Source: Chloroflexota bacterium
GTDB taxonomy: Bacteria > Chloroflexota > Anaerolineae > UBA4142
Length of the DNA stretch: 8,143 nucleotides
Assembly (NCBI GenBank): GCA_016200825.1
Contig: JACQEA010000082.1
Location: forward strand, 1-8,143
Direction of reading: 5' to 3'
Shown here: positions 1-4,693 of the stretch, piece by piece
Position numbering within the stretch: the first letter of the stretch is position 1
Layout: the number at the start of each line of letters is the position of its first letter
Notes under the pieces: model-generated
What the model saw: the letters and a program-made list of their open reading frames with translations, nothing else
Databases searched by the model: none
What the model was told of the DNA's origin: nothing
Translations under genes and position numbers: made by a program

Positions 1-307
1 CGTCGCTTTGTTTGGGTAATTTGTACGCGTCCATCACGCGCGCGTACGCCTCGCTATCGCGTTGCATCAGCGCGATTAATTCCGCGCGCAGCGGTTCGAT
101 CTGCGCGATTTCGTCGCGCAGTCGCGCGTCGATTGATTCATATCCTTTTTTTCCAATCGTCAGACGACAAACCATCAACAGTAATGACGCCGCGAGCGCG
201 CCACTCAAGGCAGATGCTGTGCCGCCACCGGGAGTTGGATTGGAAGAGGAGAGTTGATCGAGAAATTGCGCGAGGGTTTCTTCGGCGAAGGGCTTCATTG
301 CGGACAT
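1..307 (-). CDS. Cyclodeaminase / methenyl-THF cyclohydrolase family protein (N-terminal part, cut by window edge)
   Basis: Seen: 102 codons are visible, reading leftward from ATG at 305-307, and the gene runs off the window. Residues 24-35 read NPTPGGGTASAL, followed by an alanine-rich helix and a LTIGKKGYE segment. This is the hallmark start of the FTCD_C / FchA fold. Known: the family includes formiminotetrahydrofolate cyclodeaminase and stand-alone methenyltetrahydrofolate cyclohydrolase; both act on folate-bound one-carbon units in the cytoplasm. Inference: a stand-alone protein, since no formiminotransferase domain precedes it. A second in-frame ATG at 296-298 (MKPFAEET) is an equally good start, and neither has a clear Shine-Dalgarno site. 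The gene follows the exonuclease-like gene on the same strand after a 112-bp gap containing inverted heptad repeats, so co-transcription is possible. The exact reaction cannot be told from this fragment. Confidence 0.88.
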   Translation of the reverse strand, partial: MSAMKPFAEETLAQFLDQLSSSNPTPGGGTASALSGALAASLLLMVCRLTIGKKGYESIDARLRDEIAQIEPLRAELIALMQRDSEAYARVMDAYKLPKQSD

Positions 308-323
308 TCTAGCGCAGTGAATC

Positions 324-405
324 GCGAATGGCAAATGGCGAATGGCTGATAGCGGATAGCCGATGGCTAAAAAAACGCGTTTGCGATCTGCTATTTGCGA
401 TTTGC
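324..405. repeat. Inverted array of degenerate 7-bp repeats
   Basis: On the plus strand, seven consecutive heptads starting with GC run from 324 to 372: GCGAATG, GCAAATG, GCGAATG, GCTGATA, GCGGATA, GCCGATG, GCTAAAA. From 378 to 405 the same type of unit appears in the opposite orientation, read on the minus strand as GCAAATC, GCAAATA, GCAGATC, GCAAACG. The two arms are imperfectly complementary and could fold into an irregular hairpin in the transcript between the exonuclease-like and cyclodeaminase genes. No coding sense is visible. I have an impression that similar GCNNATN-type arrays occur between genes in other bacteria with scattered intergenic repeats, but I could not check this. Confidence 0.7.
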
Positions 406-419
406 AATTTACTTTTCTG

Positions 420-1130
420 TCATCGCCAAATTACTTTGACCACGCGATGTTCACTCTCGAAATCTATAAACGCGACGCGGCGATTCGCAATTCCGTATTC
501 AAATATTTTTTTAGTCAACTGCGCATCGCCCAAACAATATTGCTCCAATCGTTTTTGAAACCACTCGCCCAATTCCGCAGCGCGTTGCGCGCCTTCCGCG
601 TCGTTCACGTCCGACAACGCATAGGGCCAACGATCGCGCAAGGTGCGCGCGAGGCGATACCATACGACCGCTTGCGGCGCGTTTCCCATTTTTTCTTTTG
701 CTAACGTTCCTTCCGCGAGCGCGGCGAGCGAAACGTGATGTCCGACCTGGGCTTCGATATCGGTTAGCAAATCGAAACTTTTTTTATTGAGCAGATTTCT
801 CAATTCACCTGGGGAATCAGGCAGAGATTTTTCGGATGTAGTTTTATCGTTGGCAGAATCAGACGCGGCGCGCGCGATCCGCTCGCCGGAATACGCAAGC
901 ACAATGTTGTCAAAGCGCAAGATATTGAAACCGATGATGCGATCGTGTTGGACAAGTTGTTCCGCGAGCGCGGCGGTGCTGTAATAAATTTGCTCGCCGT
1001 GACATTCGCAGATCGACGCGCCAACCGAGAAATGCAACGCGCGAATCGCGCTCTCTTGATCGGGCGCGTTCGGGTCGAGCAGTTCTTCGGTTTCGAGATC
1101 GTAAAAGATGTCGGGCATTGCACTCGACAT
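420..1130 (-). CDS. DEDDy-type 3'-5' exonuclease-like (RNase H fold) protein
   Basis: Seen: 236 residues from ATG at 1128-1130. Exo I motif is D11-x-E13 in FYDLETEELL. Exo II lies in GFNILRFD, with D74. Exo III is YCLGD, with Y198 and D202, which fits the YxxxD pattern of DEDDy enzymes. The stretch around residues 118-148 (SFDLL, then VSLAALAEGTL) matches the segment between Exo II and III of helicase-associated RNase H-like domains. Known: such domains degrade nucleic acid from 3' ends using two metal ions. Inference: all four acidic residues and the tyrosine are present, so it may be active; no helicase domain is attached. Residues about 160-195 look like an insertion before Exo III. The start at 1130 is chosen because an upstream frame extension has only a TTG. 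Start MPDIFYD at 1118 is an alternative. A promoter TTTACA-17-TATAAA lies upstream at 1213-1241. Confidence 0.72.
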   Translation of the reverse strand: MSSAMPDIFYDLETEELLDPNAPDQESAIRALHFSVGASICECHGEQIYYSTAALAEQLVQHDRIIGFNILRFDNIVLAYSGERIARAASDSANDKTTSEKSLPDSPGELRNLLNKKSFDLLTDIEAQVGHHVSLAALAEGTLAKEKMGNAPQAVVWYRLARTLRDRWPYALSDVNDAEGAQRAAELGEWFQKRLEQYCLGDAQLTKKIFEYGIANRRVAFIDFESEHRVVKVIWR

Positions 1131-1192
1131 TTTACCTAGCACGCGAATAATGCGCAAGAGCGCAATGGAATAATTTCAAGCCGAGGTTCGTT

Positions 1193-1220
1193 TTGCGAGA
1201 GATTGATTCGCGTTTATAAT
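1193..1220 (+). promoter_or_regulatory. Predicted sigma-70 promoter for the DUF7662-like gene
   Basis: TTGCGA (1193-1198) and a perfect TATAAT (1215-1220) are 16 bp apart. Start would be near 1227, giving a leader of about 75 nt to ATG 1303. A second candidate lies just downstream: a perfect -35 TTGACA (1230-1235), 17 bp, then a weak -10 TAAATG (1253-1258). Which one is used cannot be decided from sequence. Confidence 0.45.
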
Positions 1221-1241
1221 CTTGGCGAGTTGACATGTAAA
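1213..1241 (-). promoter_or_regulatory. Predicted sigma-70 promoter for the exonuclease-like gene
   Basis: On the minus strand, TTTACA (1236-1241) and TATAAA (1213-1218) are separated by exactly 17 bp. The predicted transcript would start near 1206 and have a leader of about 75 nt before ATG at 1130. The -10 overlaps the -10 of a plus-strand candidate. Confidence 0.5.
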
Positions 1242-1302
1242 AGCCTAGAAAATAAATGGAACCAGCGTAACGAAGATTGAGTAATTGATATGGAGGTTCA
1301 TC

Positions 1303-1557
1303 ATGGCAAATAAATATGCTCCGCTTGAAAATTACTTGCGTGATCTTCCTGAAAACCAAAAGGAAGTTAGGTTTGGTTTTAGACAAATCGAAAGAATATT
1401 GAATGACAAATTGCCATCGTCCGCATATGAATATCGACAATGGTGGGAAAATGAGAAAGAAGGCAACCATGTCAATGCGCGGTCATGGCTGAAAGCGGGT
1501 TGGAAGATAGATGAGGTCAACTTCAAAGACAAGTGGGTACGGCTTGTGAGGCAATAA
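1303..1557 (+). CDS. Small conserved protein of DUF7662 type (unknown function)
   Basis: Seen: 84 residues. The start ATG 1303 is fixed by a strong Shine-Dalgarno GGAGG (1292-1296) with 6 bp spacing. The protein begins KYAPLENYL. It then has an FRQIERIL helix segment, LPSSAYEYRQWWENE in the middle, and ARSWLKAGWKIDEV near the end. Known from memory: this order (short N-terminal YxPLxxYL, LPxSA, RxWWxN, AxxWLxAGW) is typical of small bacterial and phage proteins of unknown function, now grouped as DUF7662. No membrane segment or signal peptide is visible. The gene is clearly AT-richer than its neighbours and uses AGA, AGG and ATA codons that the core genes largely avoid, which suggests acquisition by transfer. 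It is single-gene: divergent promoters lie upstream and a strong terminator directly downstream. I can assign no function. Confidence 0.75.
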   Translation: MANKYAPLENYLRDLPENQKEVRFGFRQIERILNDKLPSSAYEYRQWWENEKEGNHVNARSWLKAGWKIDEVNFKDKWVRLVRQ

Positions 1558-1585
1558 AATATTTTCGGCAGATATTTGGAAACAA

Positions 1586-1623
1586 AAACCCCGCTCTCAT
1601 TCGAGAACGGGGTTTGTTTTTTT
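1586..1623. terminator. Bidirectional intrinsic terminator
   Basis: AAACCCCG (1586-1593) pairs with CGGGGTTT (1608-1615). The stem continues as TCTC/GAGA after one mismatch and closes on a 4-nt loop. On the plus strand it is followed by G and seven T (1617-1623), ending the DUF7662-like gene. On the minus strand it is followed by TTTTTGTTT, directly after the stop codon of the sigma relic (1622-1624), so it probably once ended that gene too. Confidence 0.85.
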
Positions 1624-1720
1624 ACTCCAGATAATCGCGCAACTTGCGCGACCGCGACGGATGCCGCAATTTACGCAATGCTTTCGCTCCGATTTGGCGA
1701 ATGCGCTCGCGTGTCACGCC
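1622..1720 (-). pseudogene. Relic of a sigma-70 gene 3' end (region 4.2)
   Basis: Seen: the minus strand encodes 32 residues plus stop, from GVTRERIRQI to RKLRDYLE. They match the last 32 residues of the intact RpoD in this window except for one change, glutamate to glycine, in the RQIEAKAL segment. At DNA level 90 of 99 positions match rpoD (2609-2707) with no indel. Of the nine differences, eight are synonymous. Homology stops abruptly at 1720. The frame stays open further upstream but shows no sigma region 3 or remaining region 4 sequence. There is no start codon with plausible context. The changed glutamate is strongly conserved in the sigma-70 family next to the helix-turn-helix. Inference: a leftover of a sigma paralogue, or of an earlier rpoD 3' end displaced by insertion of the higBA module. 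A terminator immediately follows the relic stop, as for real rpoD. Confidence 0.85.
1637..1649. repeat. Palindrome GCGCAA-C-TTGCGC within the rpoD-end repeat (copy 1)
   Basis: A 6-bp perfect inverted repeat with a 1-bp centre lies inside the 39-bp stretch (1631-1669) that is identical between relic and rpoD. The second copy is at 2624-2636. It codes for part of RKLRDY, so codon constraint alone could explain it. If the module entered by site-specific recombination, this is the natural candidate crossover core. Low confidence as a functional site. Confidence 0.3.
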
Positions 1721-1744
1721 AAGGGACTTTCTTGTAGACAACGC

Positions 1745-1773
1745 TTGCCCAATTGATGCCAGCGCGTTATAAT
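1745..1773 (+). promoter_or_regulatory. Promoter of the higBA operon
   Basis: TTGCCC (1745-1750) and a perfect TATAAT (1768-1773) are separated by 17 bp. The start point would fall at about 1780-1781, on the GTG start codon of the toxin, so the message is predicted to be leaderless. TGCC occurs at 1746, 1757 and 1777; such spaced repeats could belong to a HigA operator, but no clear palindrome is present. Confidence 0.7.
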
Positions 1774-1780
1774 ATCTGCC

Positions 1781-2074
1781 GTGCGTGTCATATCTCGCAA
1801 AGCGCTCCGAGAATTTTGGGAATTACATCCAGATGCCCGGCAAGCACTTCAATCTTGGTACGCTGATGTAAAACACGCGAAATGGAAATCGCCGTCTGAA
1901 ATCAAAGATGTTTATCGATACGCGAGCATCGTAACCAACAACCGCGTCGTGTTCAATATCAAAGGAAATCATTATCGCGTGATCGTCGCGATTCAATATC
2001 AGTTTGGCATTGTCTATATTCGCTTTGTCGGTACCCATCAAGAATACGATACGATAGATGCGGCAACAATCTGA
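1781..2074 (+). CDS. higB: HigB-family type II toxin (mRNA interferase)
   Basis: Seen: 97 residues. It starts at GTG with MRVISRKALREFW, the usual N terminus of the family. Later come SWYADVKHAKWKSP, then NNRVVFNIKGNHYR (residues 53-66), and RFVGTHQEYDTID near the C terminus. These are the signature segments of the HigB_toxin family (COG4680, RelE-like fold). Known: such toxins are ribosome-dependent endoribonucleases that cleave mRNA, inhibit translation and are neutralised by HigA. The length is full and no signature segment is missing, so the toxin is probably intact. The toxin gene precedes the antitoxin, as is usual for hig systems, with 14 bp between stop and antitoxin start. A promoter places the transcript start on the GTG, implying leaderless translation. 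The gene lies directly next to a relic of the rpoD 3' end. Confidence 0.93.
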   Translation: MRVISRKALREFWELHPDARQALQSWYADVKHAKWKSPSEIKDVYRYASIVTNNRVVFNIKGNHYRVIVAIQYQFGIVYIRFVGTHQEYDTIDAATI

Positions 2075-2088
2075 TTGGAGCAAATCAT

Positions 2089-2574
2089 ATGCAAGACCTT
2101 CGCCCTATTAAAACAGAAACGGACTATCAAACCGCACTCAAGGAAATAGAAAACCTTTTCAGTGCCACCCCGAACACGCCCGAAGGTGATCGTTTGGAAA
2201 TTTTGGCAACGCTCGTGGATGCGTATGAAGACGCACGCTACGATATTCCCGCGCCAGACCCCATCGAAGCGATTCATTACCATTTGGAGAGCCGCGGGCT
2301 AACGCGCCGGGATCTGGAACCGTACTTGGGAAGTCGCGCGCGTGTCTCACAAATTCTGAATCGGCAACGCGCACTTTCATTAGGCACGATCCGCCAACTT
2401 CACCAAGGGCTCGGCATTCCAGCCGAAATTCTTTTACAACCATATCGAGTTCGCAAAAGCAAGGCGCGTGTTGTCTTGCAACGAACAACTTCGTCCCGCA
2501 AACGTCTGCAGTCGCCTTCGCCGGTTCTTCGCGAAGCAAAGGCGCAATATCGCACCCAACGATCGCGGAAATGA
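2089..2574 (+). CDS. higA: HigA-family antitoxin with HTH domain and a basic C-terminal extension
   Basis: Seen: 161 residues. ATG 2089 has a Shine-Dalgarno GGAG (2077-2080) at 8 bp. Residues 1-60 (RPIKTETDYQTAL, then PEGDRLEILATLVDAYED and PDPIEAI) and the helix-turn-helix at about 70-116 (GLTRRDLEPYLGSRARVSQI, then IRQLHQGLGIPAEILL) match COG5499 antitoxins. Known: HigA binds HigB and represses the operon promoter through its HTH. Odd: homology that I recognise ends at about residue 116. The remaining 45 residues contain 15 Arg/Lys and one Glu, with no pattern I know. They may be a read-through or junction product of whatever placed the module here, or an extra nucleic-acid-binding tail. 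The stop codon (2572-2574) touches the U-tract of the rpoD terminator. No separate plus-strand terminator is visible. Confidence 0.92.
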   Translation: MQDLRPIKTETDYQTALKEIENLFSATPNTPEGDRLEILATLVDAYEDARYDIPAPDPIEAIHYHLESRGLTRRDLEPYLGSRARVSQILNRQRALSLGTIRQLHQGLGIPAEILLQPYRVRKSKARVVLQRTTSSRKRLQSPSPVLREAKAQYRTQRSRK

Positions 2575-2603
2575 AAAAGACCCCCAACATTTCGTCGGGG
2601 GTC
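2574..2603 (-). terminator. Intrinsic terminator of rpoD
   Basis: On the minus strand, GACCCCC (from 2603) pairs with GGGGGTC (ending 2579) around an 11-nt loop, followed by TTTTTC. It lies 5 bp past the rpoD stop codon. On the plus strand the same hairpin lacks a T-run, so it should end higBA transcripts poorly. Confidence 0.82.
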
Positions 2604-2608
2604 CTGCT

Positions 2609-3946
2609 TTACTCCAAATAATCGCGCAACTTGCGCGACCGCGACGGATGCCGCAACTTGCGCAGCGCCTTCGCTTCGATCTGGCGAATGCGCTCGCGCG
2701 TCACGCCAAATTTTTTGCCGACTTCTTCCAACGTATGGCTCTTGCCATCTTTCAAACCAAAACGCAATTGCAATACGCGCCCTTCGCGCGGACTGAGCGA
2801 AGTCAGCACATCTTCCATTTGCTCGCGCAAAAGTTGATGCGATGCCGCGTCGGTGGGACCGAGCGTCATTTCGTCCGGAATGAAATCGCCGAGATGCGAA
2901 TCTTGTTCTTCGCCAACCGGCATTTCCAGCGACAAGGGTCGTTGCGAGATTTTGATAATGCGCTCAACCTTACGCGGAGTTGTGTTCAATTCTTTCGCGA
3001 TCTCTTCGCTCGTCGGTTCGCGACCTAATTCTTGAACGAGCGTGCGCGAGACGCGCGTCAATTTGTTGATGCGTTCGCACATATGCACCGGCACGCGAAT
3101 CGTGCGACCCTGATCGGCAATTGCGCGCGTAATGGCTTGGCGAATCCACCACGTCGCGTACGTGGAAAATTTATAGCCGCGATGATAATCGAACTTTTCC
3201 ACCGCGCGAATCAGACCGATGTTGCCTTCCTGAATCAAATCCAAAAACGACACACCGCGCCCGATATATTTTTTCGCGATCGAAACAACCAGGCGAAAGT
3301 TTGCTTTGATTAATTTCTGGCGATAGAGTTCCCCTTCGCGGATTTTGCGATCCAAGCGATAACGTTCAGCGGGCGTGATATGATTGCGGTTGAGACGCTG
3401 ATATGCTTTTTTCCCAATCTCCATCCCGCGCGCGTATTCCACTTCTTGCGCGGCAGTGAGAAGCGCGATGCGCGAAATCTCTTTCAGATAGAGCGAAACG
3501 GTGTCGTCAATTCCAATCGCGCTGAGATCGAATTCTTCTTTCTTTTCCGCGGCCGTTTCTTTCTCATCAACTTCATCCACCGAAGGAGTTTTTTCCGGTT
3601 CGACAACCGGAATGCCTTCGTTGAACAAAACGATGTACAGTTCTTCTAGTTGCTCCATATTGGATTCGGCTTCTGGGAAAACGTGCAACACATCATCTTG
3701 GGTCAAGTACGATTGATCTTTCCCTTTTTGAATCAACAACTCGACCGGGGTTGATTCCTCTTCACCTTGCCCTAAGATCGCGACTTGGTTCACGCGCAAT
3801 GTACCTGGCCGGCGCACCAATTTGCGCGGCGCGATAAGCCCGCCTGATCCCCGGCGCGATTTTGGATGATTCCCGTTATCGCGTACCGCAAGCAGTTGAG
3901 CTTTGGAGAATTGGAATTTCCCGATCGCTTTTTTCTTGTTCTTCAT
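2609..3946 (-). CDS. rpoD: RNA polymerase primary sigma factor (sigma-70 / RpoD)
   Basis: Seen: 445 residues, start ATG 3944-3946. A basic N-terminal tail (1-60) precedes a region 1.1-like segment (66-116), an acidic linker (117-140) and region 1.2 (DDTVSLYLKEI, 147-157). Region 2 runs about 211-296 and includes DLIQEGNIGLIRAVEKFDY (236-254) and YKFSTYATWWIRQAITRAI (258-276), which recognise and melt the -10 element. Region 3 is about 297-360. Region 4 is 374-445, with the HTH TLEEVGKKFGVTRERIRQIE binding the -35 element. Known: primary sigma directs RNA polymerase to housekeeping promoters. All regions are present, so this is a group 1 or very close group 2 sigma. It is transcribed divergently from hsp20 by a near-consensus promoter and is closed by its own terminator. 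The last 99 bp are repeated at 1622-1720. The Shine-Dalgarno is weak (GAG adjoining the start). Confidence 0.97.
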   Translation of the reverse strand: MKNKKKAIGKFQFSKAQLLAVRDNGNHPKSRRGSGGLIAPRKLVRRPGTLRVNQVAILGQGEEESTPVELLIQKGKDQSYLTQDDVLHVFPEAESNMEQLEELYIVLFNEGIPVVEPEKTPSVDEVDEKETAAEKKEEFDLSAIGIDDTVSLYLKEISRIALLTAAQEVEYARGMEIGKKAYQRLNRNHITPAERYRLDRKIREGELYRQKLIKANFRLVVSIAKKYIGRGVSFLDLIQEGNIGLIRAVEKFDYHRGYKFSTYATWWIRQAITRAIADQGRTIRVPVHMCERINKLTRVSRTLVQELGREPTSEEIAKELNTTPRKVERIIKISQRPLSLEMPVGEEQDSHLGDFIPDEMTLGPTDAASHQLLREQMEDVLTSLSPREGRVLQLRFGLKDGKSHTLEEVGKKFGVTRERIRQIEAKALRKLRHPSRSRKLRDYLE

Positions 3947-4005
3947 TCTCAGATTTCAGCTCCATTCGCACGAAAGAAAAATATTTTGGCGTAAACAATA
4001 AAATC

Positions 4006-4027
4006 GAGACAGGGTCGCCCCCGTCTC
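4006..4027 (-). promoter_or_regulatory. Hairpin in the rpoD 5' leader
   Basis: GAGAC-A-GGG (4006-4014) pairs with CCCGTCTC (4020-4027), leaving one bulged A and a 5-nt loop. In the rpoD transcript (predicted start near 4036) it lies in the first 30 nt. On the minus strand it is followed by GATTTTATTGTTT, a loose U-rich run, so it could act as an attenuator or as a 5' stabilising stem. Confidence 0.5.
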
Positions 4028-4042
4028 TCTTTAGACGATAGG

Positions 4043-4071
4043 ATTATACGGCAAAGTAAAAGCCAAGTCAA
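4043..4071 (-). promoter_or_regulatory. rpoD promoter
   Basis: On the minus strand, TTGACT (4066-4071), a 17-bp spacer and a perfect TATAAT (4043-4048) form a near-consensus sigma-70 promoter. Predicted start is about 4036, giving a leader of about 90 nt. Confidence 0.82.
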
Positions 4072-4154
4072 TAGTTTTCATGTATTCTTTATATCGCGCT
4101 GGTTCGACTTAACGTTTCAAGCAGGCGATTATGACAATCCTGACGAAAAATCAC

Positions 4155-4183
4155 TTGAGAGAATTGCCCACTTGTGCTACAAT
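4155..4183 (+). promoter_or_regulatory. hsp20-lon promoter
   Basis: TTGAGA (4155-4160), 17 bp, TACAAT (4178-4183). Predicted start is about 4190, leaving a leader of about 38 nt before ATG 4228. I see no CIRCE (TTAGCACTC-type) inverted repeat and no HAIR (CTTGAGT-N7-ACTCAAG) element, so heat control by HrcA or HspR is not evident. Confidence 0.68.
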
Positions 4184-4227
4184 GTGCCAGTCATCATCAA
4201 CTCATCGAGCGCTTAAAACCAGCAAAT

Positions 4228-4665
4228 ATGACTCAGGATACTCATAGAATGATAGACGACGACTTGGACCAATTTGAAAAAAGCGTTGATCGGTTCTTTA
4301 GTTCGTTTCTGCCGACTCAACGTCGTTACCGTCCGATTACTTGGCATCCTCCGACCGATGTGTATGAAACCGATGCGGGGGTCACAGTCAAGATCGAAAT
4401 CGCCGGCATGACCCCGGAAGATTTTGAAATTTCTTTCCAAGATCAAGTTCTCACGGTGAGCGGGGAACGCAAAGACCTCGACGTGAACAAAACCGTTTTG
4501 CATCTCTTGGAAATTACGTACGCCGAATTTGAAATCCAAGTGAAATTGCCTGGGGCGTACCTCGAGAGTGAGATTGCTGCCAAGTATGAAAGCGGATTTC
4601 TGTACATTACACTCCCCAAACCCAAAGAGCAAAAACAAACGCCAATTCGGATTCGCGTAAAGTAA
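4228..4665 (+). CDS. Small heat-shock protein, Hsp20 / alpha-crystallin family
   Basis: Seen: 145 residues from ATG 4228. Residues 1-38 form a short N-terminal arm with acidic DDDLDQFE. The alpha-crystallin domain spans about 39-131. It includes PPTDVYETDAGVTVKIEIAG, then VLTVSGERK, EFEIQVKLPG, and the signature AKYESGFLYITLPK. The C-terminal tail carries an IxI motif, I140-R-I142, used in oligomer assembly. Known: these ATP-independent holdases bind unfolding proteins in the cytoplasm. The in-frame GTG at 4174 is rejected as start because it lies upstream of the predicted transcript start. ATG 4249 is an alternative, with AGGA 10 bp before it. The gene is followed by lon 28 bp downstream, so substrates held by Hsp20 may be passed to Lon or refolded; this link is inference. 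Confidence 0.93.
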   Translation: MTQDTHRMIDDDLDQFEKSVDRFFSSFLPTQRRYRPITWHPPTDVYETDAGVTVKIEIAGMTPEDFEISFQDQVLTVSGERKDLDVNKTVLHLLEITYAEFEIQVKLPGAYLESEIAAKYESGFLYITLPKPKEQKQTPIRIRVK

Positions 4666-4693
4666 ATTGCACCGCGCGAATAAATCAACCATT

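Noticed and set aside
324..405. CRISPR array
   Set aside because: Repeat units are 7 bp and contiguous, with no spacers and no cas genes nearby.
1131..1157. Longer exonuclease-like protein from TTG 1157
   Set aside because: It relies on a rare start codon, and the extra residues lie before the Exo I beta strand without homology; ATG 1130 or 1118 suffices.
2468..3028. A 186-codon plus-strand open frame overlapping the end of higA and the 3' part of rpoD
   Set aside because: It is antisense to well-conserved sigma region 3-4 coding sequence, shows no domain, and arises from the codon bias of rpoD.
4174..4227. N-terminal extension of Hsp20 from GTG 4174
   Set aside because: The GTG lies inside the predicted promoter, before the -10 element TACAAT, so it would not be transcribed; the extension has no family resemblance.
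4080..4230. Heat-shock operator (CIRCE or HAIR) before hsp20
   Set aside because: Short CTTGAG and CTCAT words occur, but no inverted repeat with the required arms and spacing.
4667..4693. Start of Lon at TTG 4667
   Set aside because: ATG at 4694 is in frame, and the nine extra residues have no family support.
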